DNA of 41,578 nucleotides, taken from assembly GCA_003211415.1 (NCBI GenBank), contig QCSV01000007.1, positions 1-41,578 on the forward strand, given 5' to 3'. This DNA is from Prochlorococcus sp. AG-670-M15 (GTDB lineage Bacteria > Cyanobacteriota > Cyanobacteriia > PCC-6307 > Cyanobiaceae). Within the stretch, counting starts at the first letter, position 1. Each line of letters starts with the position of its first letter. Under the pieces are notes generated by a model. It made no database searches. It worked only from the letters and a program-made list of their open reading frames with translations, and was not told where the DNA came from. Position numbers and translations under genes: made by a program. This document shows, in pieces, positions 27,529 through 37,461 of this stretch.

Positions 27529-28446
27529 ATGGTGTCTTTAAATAAATCTGAAACTTGGAAATGGAAAAATTTGGAAATTTCTTGGTCTTTATCAAAAGAA
27601 TCTACTTCTGAAAAAAAAATTAAAATTTTATTAATTCATGGATTTGGGGCATCAAAAAACCACTGGAGACATAATCAAGATTTTTTTGGTAAATTTTCTA
27701 ACTGCTACGCAATTGACTTATTAGGATTTGGGAAAAGCAGTCAACCGCGCGCTTTATTAAATTACGAACCTAATAAAGAAAACTCAATTAAATATTCATT
27801 TGACTTATGGGGTAATCAAATATCAACATTTTGTGCAGAGGTAATCAAATCTCCTGTTTACTTGGTAGGAAATTCTATTGGAGGTGTTATTGCATTGAAA
27901 GCTGCTGAAATACTAAAAGATAATTGCAAAGGTGTCATTTTGATTGATTGTGCACAAAGAACTATGGATGATAAACGTTTAAAAAAAAGTGATATCTTGA
28001 TGAATCTACTGAGACCTGTCCTTAAAACGATAGTCAGAAATAGAGTAATTAGTAATACACTTTTTACAAGAGCTGCTAATCCAAAAGTTATAAAGAAAAT
28101 ACTTGAACAAGCTTACCCTTCAGGAAAAAATATAGATAAAGAATTAATTGAAATACTTTATCAACCCTCTCAAAGGAAAAATTCTAAAGAAGCATTTCGT
28201 GGTTTTATTAACTTATTTGATGACTATCTCGCTACTGACCTTTTCGATAAAGTTGATGCTCCAATTCAATTGATTTGGGGTGCAAAAGATCCTTGGGAAT
28301 CTTTAAATGAAGCAAAAGAGTGGAAGAAACAATTCAGGAATATTAAAAGATTAGATATTATTAATGGGGCTGGTCATTGTCCTCATGATGAAGAACCTGA
28401 AAAAACAAATAAATTAATAACTGAATTTATTCAAGAAACAAAATAA
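27529..28446 (+). CDS. Alpha/beta-fold hydrolase
   Basis: 305-aa cytosolic hydrolase of unknown substrate. It shows the oxyanion-hole stretch LLIHGFGASKNHWR (34-47), the nucleophile elbow GNSIGG with Ser116, the acid Asp254 in WGAKDPW, and the catalytic His283 in GAGHCPHDEEP. The lid between residues 145 and 235 is basic and helical. It resembles the cyanobacterial/plant group that includes pheophytinase-like and other photosynthesis-linked hydrolases, but this cannot be resolved from the window. Its 3' end overlaps the sigma-factor gene by 16 bases, tail to tail. Confidence 0.9.
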   Translation: MVSLNKSETWKWKNLEISWSLSKESTSEKKIKILLIHGFGASKNHWRHNQDFFGKFSNCYAIDLLGFGKSSQPRALLNYEPNKENSIKYSFDLWGNQISTFCAEVIKSPVYLVGNSIGGVIALKAAEILKDNCKGVILIDCAQRTMDDKRLKKSDILMNLLRPVLKTIVRNRVISNTLFTRAANPKVIKKILEQAYPSGKNIDKELIEILYQPSQRKNSKEAFRGFINLFDDYLATDLFDKVDAPIQLIWGAKDPWESLNEAKEWKKQFRNIKRLDIINGAGHCPHDEEPEKTNKLITEFIQETK

Positions 28447-29465
28447 GCTTCTACATTATCACTGAGTCTTCTCAATCCTCTAAGCCCATCTCGTTCTAAA
28501 TTTCTTACTCGATCTCTACTTATCCCAAGTACCCTTCCTATACCTGTAAGAGACATTGGCTCATCACCATCCATTCCATATCTCATTCTTAAGACTCTAC
28601 ATTGAAGATCAGGTAATTGATGTAAAAGAGAATGCAGATCACCTCTCATGCAATCCATCTCTATTTGTTCATCTGGTAAATCCTCACCCCCTGCCAATAA
28701 ATCTAGTAAAACAGTATCTTCACCATCACCAACTTTGGTTTCAAGACTAACTGGCTGCCCAGCTTTGCACATTAAATCTTTAACGTCATCTTCGGGAAGC
28801 TCTACGTATTTCGCAAGTTCACTTACAGTAGGAGTTCTGGACATTTCTTGACTGAGCTCTCTTTGACCTTTTTTTAACTTATTCAACATTTCAGTTATAT
28901 GAATTGGTAGCCTTATAGCTCGACTTTTTTCAGCTATTGCTCTTGTAATACCTTGTCTAATCCACCAGTAAGCATATGTTGAAAACTTGTAACCTCTGGC
29001 TGGATCAAATTTTTCAACTCCTCTGACCAATCCTATGGTTCCTTCTTGAATTAAATCCAAAAGTTCCATATTTCTTTTGGTATATTTTTTGGCAACGCTT
29101 ACTACCAACCTTAAGTTTGCTGCAACCATTCTTTCTTTAGCTCTTTGTCCAGCTCTCAATCTTTTTTTTATTATGGAAGTGGTTAAGTTTAATTTGGTCG
29201 ATAATTCATCAATACTTGGCTTATCTCCCGTCAATTCAATAATTTCTAATTCTGCTCTTTCAACTTCCATGTACTCTTGAACTTGTCTACCCAGAGTAAT
29301 TTCTTGCTCATGCGATAGTAATGGCACTCTTCCTATATCCCTCAAGTATGATCGAACAAGATCTACATCATTACTAGCTTTTATACTTGCGATTGACGCT
29401 AGTTTATTTTCATTTATTGTTTCAGAAGACATTAAAGTTAAATGATGTTTTGTAAACAATACCAT
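28431..29465 (-). CDS. RNA polymerase sigma factor, sigma-70 group 2
   Basis: Alternative, non-essential-type sigma factor of the RpoD-like cyanobacterial SigB-E group. The 344-aa protein lacks region 1.1 and begins with region 1.2 (DLVRSYLRDIGRVPLL, 35-50). Regions 2.1-2.4 cover 115-180, including GYKFSTYAYWWIRQGITRAI (158-177). Region 3 is around 190-255 and region 4.2 has the helix-turn-helix LTGIGRVLGISRDRVRNLE (306-324). An ATG at 29432 (MSSETINENK) may be the true start, as residues 1-11 look untypical. Last gene of the minus-strand run beginning with gyrB, 72 bases after mgtE. Confidence 0.93.
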   Translation of the reverse strand: MVLFTKHHLTLMSSETINENKLASIASIKASNDVDLVRSYLRDIGRVPLLSHEQEITLGRQVQEYMEVERAELEIIELTGDKPSIDELSTKLNLTTSIIKKRLRAGQRAKERMVAANLRLVVSVAKKYTKRNMELLDLIQEGTIGLVRGVEKFDPARGYKFSTYAYWWIRQGITRAIAEKSRAIRLPIHITEMLNKLKKGQRELSQEMSRTPTVSELAKYVELPEDDVKDLMCKAGQPVSLETKVGDGEDTVLLDLLAGGEDLPDEQIEMDCMRGDLHSLLHQLPDLQCRVLRMRYGMDGDEPMSLTGIGRVLGISRDRVRNLERDGLRGLRRLSDNVEAYFVS

Positions 29466-29537
29466 TAAGAAATGTAAAGTTAAACAAAATAATCCACAAT
29501 TTTACAAAAATGAGAATAAATACCTAGTTAATTTAGA

Positions 29538-30938
29538 TTATGAAGCGCTCAATAGCCATTTTGCTGTACTTAGATAAATAAATACACCAGCAATATCAGT
29601 GACAGTTGTAATAAAGGGTGAGGACATTAAAGCTGGATCCAATTTCATTCTGTCAAACAACAAAGGGAGAATCGCTCCTGTTGTGGCAGCTAAAGTTGTT
29701 ATTGATATTAAACTTATTCCCACAGCAGAAGCGATTAAAGGCCCTTCTCCTTGCCACCAAGCGAAGGGGAATACTACAAGCATCATGAAAACACCTAAAA
29801 GAGCGCCTGTTATTGCCTCCTTAACTACTGCCTTAATTGCACCAAGAGATTTCAATTTTTGAGTACTTAAACCTCTAATAACAACAGTTGAACTTTGAGC
29901 GCCAACATTTCCACCAGTACCTATAAGGAGCGGAATAAATGCAGCTAATAAAACTATTTCTTTTAATATTTGATCATTCATAGCTATAACTTTTGTCGTT
30001 AAACCATTTGCCAAAACCAAAATTAACAACCATAAAATTCTTCTTCGAGCAATCGTAAACAAACTACTTTGGAAATAATCATCTTCATCTCCAGGTTGTA
30101 CTGCCCCCGCAGCATAAATATCTCTTGTTGCTTCTTGCTCTATGACATCAATTAAATCATCTACAGTTACTATCCCAACAAGTCTTTTTTCCTTATCAAC
30201 AACTGGGAGAGCTAAAAAATCATATCTTTGTATTGCTCTAGCAACCTCTTCTTGATTCGTATTAGTAGAAATATTAACTACATCTCTTGTCATAACGTCT
30301 CCAATTGGCTTAGAAGGATCAGCAGTTACAAGGTCTCTTAAAGAGAGAATACCAGTTAAATGTCTTTCTTTATCTGTAACATATAAGCTATAAATAGTTT
30401 CAGTGAATGGGGCTCTTTTTCTAACTAGAGAAAGAGCCTCTTCTGCTGTTTGCATCTCTTTAAGGTCTATAAATTCAGTTGTCATTAATCTTCCAGCAGT
30501 TTCAGGCTCATATCCAAGTAATTCAGCAGTAACTTTCCTTTCGCCAGGACTAAGAGCAGACAAAAATTTTCGTACAACTTTTGCAGGTAATTCATCAAAG
30601 AGTTGAACCCTATCATCAGGAGACATTTTTTCAACAATTTCTAAAACTTCTCCTGAACGAAGTCTTTCTAATAAAGTCTGCTGAACTACTGGATCTAAAT
30701 ATTCGTAAACCTCAATTGCTTCATTTTTCTTTAATAATCGAAATGCTAATGCCTGCAATATTAGTGGAAGGCTTCCAATAGCATCTGCAATATCAACTGG
30801 TTGGGAAGGCTCTAAAAGTAACTTTGCCTCATCATAATTTCCCTCAATGAGCAATTCCTCAAGTTGAATAGTAATATTTCCTCTTTTACTTAAATCTGAA
30901 GATAACGATGAAACTGTTTCAAGATTATTTTCATTCAT
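29538..30938 (-). CDS. mgtE: Magnesium transporter MgtE
   Basis: Dimeric Mg2+ channel gated by cytosolic Mg2+. The 466-aa protein has the complete order: N-terminal superhelical MgtE_N domain (about 25-135), paired CBS domains (about 150-270), a plug helix with FTIARRRI (294-301) and a five-helix channel domain to the end. GTGGNVGAQSS (340-350) and the late TTVTDIAG, which carries the pore Asp, are diagnostic. Lies 43 bases after the second FluC gene on the same strand, too short for an Mg2+ riboswitch. Confidence 0.96.
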   Translation of the reverse strand: MNENNLETVSSLSSDLSKRGNITIQLEELLIEGNYDEAKLLLEPSQPVDIADAIGSLPLILQALAFRLLKKNEAIEVYEYLDPVVQQTLLERLRSGEVLEIVEKMSPDDRVQLFDELPAKVVRKFLSALSPGERKVTAELLGYEPETAGRLMTTEFIDLKEMQTAEEALSLVRKRAPFTETIYSLYVTDKERHLTGILSLRDLVTADPSKPIGDVMTRDVVNISTNTNQEEVARAIQRYDFLALPVVDKEKRLVGIVTVDDLIDVIEQEATRDIYAAGAVQPGDEDDYFQSSLFTIARRRILWLLILVLANGLTTKVIAMNDQILKEIVLLAAFIPLLIGTGGNVGAQSSTVVIRGLSTQKLKSLGAIKAVVKEAITGALLGVFMMLVVFPFAWWQGEGPLIASAVGISLISITTLAATTGAILPLLFDRMKLDPALMSSPFITTVTDIAGVFIYLSTAKWLLSAS

Positions 30939-30981
30939 AAATATAATCCCTCATCAAAGTAACAACACCATTATAAGAAAT

Positions 30982-31311
30982 CTAAGTAATTTTTCTACTT
31001 ATCCAGAACCCTAACAGCATTGTTAATAAATTTATGATAATGATTAAATTAAAAAAAATTATAAATTTTATCCAATCCCCTTGATTTAAAATTTTGTACA
31101 AAAAATATATAAATCCGCTAAAGGATGTAAAGCAAGAAAAAAAACCACTAAATAAAATTTTTTCAGTTGAATAACTTAATCTTTTATTGACAAAAAAACC
31201 CACTAAAAATGATCCAATTATTGAAATAAAAAAATTATTATTTAAAAGTAATCTTAAAAAAGTAGCTAGGTAAGCAGCTAAAAGAATATAAATAAAATTA
31301 TTTATTTTCAC
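30982..31311 (-). CDS. crcB: Fluoride channel subunit FluC/CrcB (diverged, copy 2)
   Basis: Small membrane protein that exports fluoride as a dual-topology dimer. 109 aa with four hydrophobic helices. GSFLVGFF (about 33-40) matches the conserved helix 2 motif, but the usual preceding Asn is absent (FISIIGSF). The phenylalanine segment is SGFFSCFTSFSGF (around 55-67) instead of the common GFLGGFTTFSTF. Starts with GTG one base after the stop of copy 1. Extremely AT-rich. Together the two copies probably form a heterodimer, as is known for adjacent crcB pairs in some bacteria. Confidence 0.85.
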   Translation of the reverse strand: MKINNFIYILLAAYLATFLRLLLNNNFFISIIGSFLVGFFVNKRLSYSTEKILFSGFFSCFTSFSGFIYFLYKILNQGDWIKFIIFFNLIIIINLLTMLLGFWISRKIT

Positions 31312-31312
31312 T

Positions 31313-31678
31313 TTAAAAAAACTGCATAAGAAAATAACCTAAATAAAAAAAAAGGAATGAAAAAATTATCACTTCAATGTAGTGTAAAAATAATCTCAGG
31401 AATTTTCTCTTTTTAAATAGGATAAATAGTTGATATATAAAGGAAGAAAATGTACTAAAACACCCTAAAAAACCGCTATAAAATAAAACTAATATTTCAT
31501 TATTAATAAAATTTAAAGCTACTAAAATTCCTAAAAAAAAAGATGATAAAAAATTTACTATTGAAGTATTTTGAATCACGAAACCTATACTTTTTTTAAA
31601 ATTATTTTGTATAAATATTCTCAGTATTAATCCAAAAGTACTGCCAAGTAAAATTATACTTATTGAACTAAAGTCCAA
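31313..31678 (-). CDS. crcB: Fluoride channel subunit FluC/CrcB (copy 1)
   Basis: 121 aa, four membrane helices. This copy keeps the Asn of helix 2 (SIVNFLSSFFLG, about 40-51) and has the phenylalanine-box segment SGFLGCFSTFSSFIY (around 68-82), which lines the fluoride pathway in the family. The second Gly of the usual GSF motif is Ser. Start is TTG, 3 bases after the stop of the SH3-like gene; copy 2 follows one base later. No fluoride riboswitch can fit in these junctions. Fluoride export is inferred from the family. Confidence 0.88.
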   Translation of the reverse strand: MDFSSISIILLGSTFGLILRIFIQNNFKKSIGFVIQNTSIVNFLSSFFLGILVALNFINNEILVLFYSGFLGCFSTFSSFIYQLFILFKKRKFLRLFLHYIEVIIFSFLFFYLGYFLMQFF

Positions 31679-31681
31679 AAT

Positions 31682-33975
<2,294 letters not shown>

Positions 33976-34124
33976 TTAATATAAAAAAAATATTAAACTT
34001 TTAAAATTTTATTTTTAAAAGGTCTTTCATTAAATTTACCACCGCTATAAGATAAAAGCTCAAAGTCAATGAAAAAATTATCACTTTAATTATATAGCGA
34101 ATATTTTTTTCTTCAGAAATTCAT

Positions 34125-35024
34125 ATGTCTTCATATCCACCTCATGTAATAATTTTAATTGGACCCACAGCAAGTGGAAAAACAGAATTAGCTATTGAAA
34201 TTGCAGAATATTTTAAAACTCGTATACACAATATCGATTCAAGGCAAATTTATAAATTTATGGATATTGGAACAGCCAAACCATCTAAAAACCAACAAAA
34301 CAAAATAAAGCATTTTTTAATAGATATTGAGGAGCCGACTCATCAGATTAATGTAAAACAATTTCAAGAAATTGCCCTAAAATCAATAAGAGGAGAAATT
34401 AAACAAGATTATTTACCTTTTCTTGTTGGAGGGAGTGGGTTATATATGAACTCAATAACAAAAGGTTTTTTTGTACCAGATGTTCCTCCACAAAATAATT
34501 TAAGAAGACAATTAGAAGAACTTGGTCAGAAAAAATGTTGGGACCTCTTAAAAAATTGTGATCCACTATCAACAAAAAAAATCAACTTTGCTGACCAAAT
34601 TAGAACAATAAGAGCTTTAGAAGTCTTCTACGTAACAGGTAAACCTTTGTCAACTTTGAAAGTTCAAAAACCTCCTGAATGGAGAATACTAGAACTTGGA
34701 TTAGATAGAGAAAATTTAAAAGAAAGAATTTTACAAAGAACAAAAAATATGTTTTTATCTGGAATTATTGAGGAGACTGATCATCTTATCTCTAAATACG
34801 GATTTGATTTGCCAATATTAGAAACCATTGGTTATCGAGAAGCTAGGGAAGTTTTAAAAAACTATTCAACAATTGACAAAGCGATTGAATTAACCACAAC
34901 AAAAACGATCCAATTTGCCAAAAGACAAAAAACCTGGTTTCGTAATAAAAATAATCCTATTTGGCTTAATAACAAAAACCTGCTAAAAGATGCAATAATT
35001 AAGATAGAGTCTTTTTTAAGCTAA
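34125..35024 (+). CDS. miaA: tRNA dimethylallyltransferase MiaA
   Basis: Adds dimethylallyl to A37 of tRNAs reading UNN codons. The 299-aa protein has the P-loop GPTASGKT (13-20), the [16 protein letters not shown] stretch (about 38-53), [12 protein letters not shown] (about 103-114), and the [17 protein letters not shown] and [11 protein letters not shown] segments. ATG 34125. Diverges from gyrB; the 149-base gap is AT-rich with no evident RNA gene. infC follows after 51 bases. Confidence 0.97.
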   Translation: MSSYPPHVIILIGPTASGKTELAIEIAEYFKTRIHNIDSRQIYKFMDIGTAKPSKNQQNKIKHFLIDIEEPTHQINVKQFQEIALKSIRGEIKQDYLPFLVGGSGLYMNSITKGFFVPDVPPQNNLRRQLEELGQKKCWDLLKNCDPLSTKKINFADQIRTIRALEVFYVTGKPLSTLKVQKPPEWRILELGLDRENLKERILQRTKNMFLSGIIEETDHLISKYGFDLPILETIGYREAREVLKNYSTIDKAIELTTTKTIQFAKRQKTWFRNKNNPIWLNNKNLLKDAIIKIESFLS

Positions 35025-35075
35025 CTTTATAAAATAGATTTTGTTCATCATCCAATCAATTTATTAATCAACTGA

Positions 35076-35648
35076 ATGCCCCCACGCCCACGCTTTGACC
35101 GACGAGCTCCCGTTAGAGAGTTACCAAATATAAATGAAAGGATAAAATACCCTCAATTGAGAGTCGTTGACTCAGATGGGAAACAATTGGGTGTCATAGA
35201 TAGAACGAAAGCGTTAGAAATAGCATCTCAAAGAGAACTAGATTTGGTTTTGGTAAGCGAAAAAGCAAATCCTCCTGTTTGTAGAATAATGGATTACGGA
35301 AAATATAAATTTGAACAAGAAAAGAAAGCAAAAGAAGCAAGGAAAAAATCTCATCAAACGGAAGTTAAAGAAGTAAAAATGAGGTACAAAATTGATAAGC
35401 ACGATTATGATGTCCGCATAGGTCAAGCTACTAAATTTTTAAAATCGGGAGACAAAGTAAAATGTACAGTGATTTTTAGGGGGAGAGAAATTCAACACTC
35501 AAATTTAGCTGAAACACTTCTTTTGAAAATGGCTACTGATTTAGAAGAGCAATCAGAAGTTCAACAAAAACCAAAAAGAGAGGGGAGAAACATGATTATG
35601 TTTTTAAGCCCTCGAAAAACTCCTCTCATAAAAAAAGATGACGGGTAA
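35076..35648 (+). CDS. infC: Translation initiation factor IF-3
   Basis: Binds the 30S subunit, blocks 50S joining and proofreads the start codon. The 190-aa basic protein has the N-terminal domain ([22 protein letters not shown], about 18-39), the lysine-rich linker ([18 protein letters not shown]), and the C-terminal domain with [24 protein letters not shown] and IFRGREIQH. Start is a plain ATG at 35076, unlike the rare AUU of E. coli infC. Upstream of the GntR-type regulator on the same strand. Confidence 0.98.
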   Translation: MPPRPRFDRRAPVRELPNINERIKYPQLRVVDSDGKQLGVIDRTKALEIASQRELDLVLVSEKANPPVCRIMDYGKYKFEQEKKAKEARKKSHQTEVKEVKMRYKIDKHDYDVRIGQATKFLKSGDKVKCTVIFRGREIQHSNLAETLLLKMATDLEEQSEVQQKPKREGRNMIMFLSPRKTPLIKKDDG

Positions 35649-35725
35649 AAAATTGTTATCAAAATATATGACGAATGTTAAAGTGTCACTATGATCAAAA
35701 AATAAATTATCCAAGGCTTTACGAC

Positions 35726-36712
35726 GTGAAATTCCATATTCAACAAGAAAGTGATATCCCAGCATCTACTCAACTATATAATCAAATTTGCTTTGCAATT
35801 GCAGCAAGACATTTTCCTCCGGGACACAGACTTCCCAGTACAAGGCAACTTGCAATGCAGACTGGACTACATAGAAACACTATAAGCAAGGTATACAGAC
35901 AACTAGAAATAGATGGGGTTGTTGAAGCAATAGCTGGCTCAGGTATCTATGTAAGAGATAATCTTGCTAAAAGAGAATTCAACAAATCAATTTACTCAAA
36001 AGATAAAATAAAAAAACCACCAGATCAAGAAGCAAAGAAGGTAATTGACAACTTAATAAATCTTGGATGCACTTTACAAGAAACAAGAGATTTATTGACC
36101 AATGAAATTGATTGGCGTATTAAGTGCGGATCAAGAATCATAGTCAGTACTCCTAGAGAAGATATTGGCGCTTCTATGTTAATAGCAGAAGACCTTTCTC
36201 CAACAGTGAATGTACCAGTAGAAGTTGTTCCTATGGAAGAATTAGAAAAAGTTTTGAGTAATTCAAATAGTGGCACAATTGTCACAAGCAGATATTTTTT
36301 ACAGCCTCTAGAAAAAGTTGCAAGGCAGCATGGAGTCCGAGCTATTGCGGTTGACTTAAGCGACTTTCAAAAGGAATTAAAAATTCTCAAGGAATTAAAT
36401 GCTGGAAGCTGTGTGGGTATTGTTAGCATAAGTCCCGGTTTATTGCGAGCAGCAGAAGTAATTATACACAGCATGCGTGGTAGCGAATTAATGCTTATGA
36501 CGGCAATCTCAGATAATAACAGTAGATTACTTTCACTTTTAAAGGCTTCGAACCATATCGTATGTGATGGACCTAGTTTATCAGTTGTAGAAAATACTCT
36601 ATTAAAAAATCGTTCTCAGTTGATAAGATTGCCTCAAATAATATGTGCTAAAAATTATTTAAGTAACGAAACTATAAATCAATTAAAAAAAGAAATAGGA
36701 GTTATTAATTAG
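35726..36712 (+). CDS. GntR-family transcriptional regulator
   Basis: DNA-binding regulator. The frame is open from ATG 35675 (345 aa), but the GTG at 35726 (FHIQQESDIPASTQLYNQI) matches the normal start of GntR winged-helix domains and gives 328 aa. The HTH covers the first about 75 residues: PPGHRLPSTRQLAMQTGLHRNTISKVYRQLEIDGVV, then GSGIYVRD. The remaining about 245 residues alternate beta strands and helices like a small-molecule-binding alpha/beta domain; it is not an aminotransferase (MocR) or recognisable UTRA domain. Followed 3 bases later by cysE, so it may control cysteine synthesis; the effector is unknown. Confidence 0.88.
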   Translation: MKFHIQQESDIPASTQLYNQICFAIAARHFPPGHRLPSTRQLAMQTGLHRNTISKVYRQLEIDGVVEAIAGSGIYVRDNLAKREFNKSIYSKDKIKKPPDQEAKKVIDNLINLGCTLQETRDLLTNEIDWRIKCGSRIIVSTPREDIGASMLIAEDLSPTVNVPVEVVPMEELEKVLSNSNSGTIVTSRYFLQPLEKVARQHGVRAIAVDLSDFQKELKILKELNAGSCVGIVSISPGLLRAAEVIIHSMRGSELMLMTAISDNNSRLLSLLKASNHIVCDGPSLSVVENTLLKNRSQLIRLPQIICAKNYLSNETINQLKKEIGVIN

Positions 36713-36715
36713 ACC

Positions 36716-37453
36716 ATGATATTGAAAACTTTTAAATCAGATATAGAAATTATCAGAGAAAGAGATCCCGCTGCAAGAGGAATAGTAGAGATATTTCTTT
36801 GCTACCCAGGCTTTCAATCTATAGTTATACATAGGTTCACACATAAATTATGGCAATTAAAGATTCCTTTGATTCCCCGCCTACTAAGTCATCTTAATAG
36901 AATAGCGACAGGTATTGAAATCCATCCTGGAGCAAAGATTGGCAAAAGGGTTTTTATAGACCATGGAATGGGCGTTGTTATTGGTGAAACAGCTGAGATC
37001 GGTAATAACTGTCTACTTTATCAGGGAGTAACATTAGGAGGTACAGGTAAAAGCCATGGCAAGAGACACCCAACATTAATGGAAAATGTTGTAGTAGGAG
37101 CGGGCGCAAAAGTTCTTGGATCCATTACGGTAGGATCTAATACTCGTATTGGTGCTGGTTCAGTAGTTGTACGAAATGTTGAGGAGAATAGTACTGTCGT
37201 TGGAGTACCTGGCAGGGTTGTACATCAAAGTGGTGTCAAAGTAAATCCATTAGCTCACTCTGCCTTACCAGATGCAGAAGCTAATGTGATAAAAAATTTA
37301 ATGGATAGGATAGATTCACTTGAAAATGAAATTCTTAAATTACAAAAAACACTACAATGTATAGCCAGCTCAGAATCTATTGATATTTCTAAATTAGGTG
37401 ATTCTCAAAATATTAAAGACAAAGAAATTTTTGAATTTCTTGGAGATGATTAA
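36716..37453 (+). CDS. cysE: Serine O-acetyltransferase
   Basis: Makes O-acetylserine from serine and acetyl-CoA, the first committed step of cysteine synthesis. The 245-aa protein is the shorter CysE form. An N-terminal helical part (about 1-65) is followed by the left-handed beta-helix of hexapeptide repeats: IHPGAKIG, then FIDHGMGVVIGETAEIG with D82/H83 as the catalytic pair, LGGTGKSHGKRHP, and GAGAKVLGSITVG. The C-terminal tail after about residue 180 is longer and more acidic than expected and may be a coiled coil. Tightly coupled to the GntR gene. Convergent with secA. Confidence 0.96.
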   Translation: MILKTFKSDIEIIRERDPAARGIVEIFLCYPGFQSIVIHRFTHKLWQLKIPLIPRLLSHLNRIATGIEIHPGAKIGKRVFIDHGMGVVIGETAEIGNNCLLYQGVTLGGTGKSHGKRHPTLMENVVVGAGAKVLGSITVGSNTRIGAGSVVVRNVEENSTVVGVPGRVVHQSGVKVNPLAHSALPDAEANVIKNLMDRIDSLENEILKLQKTLQCIASSESIDISKLGDSQNIKDKEIFEFLGDD

Positions 37454-37461
37454 ATATTGAT

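Noticed and set aside
30939..30981. Possible Mg2+ riboswitch before mgtE
   Set aside because: The 43-base gap is too short for the ykoK-type aptamer and has no conserved blocks.
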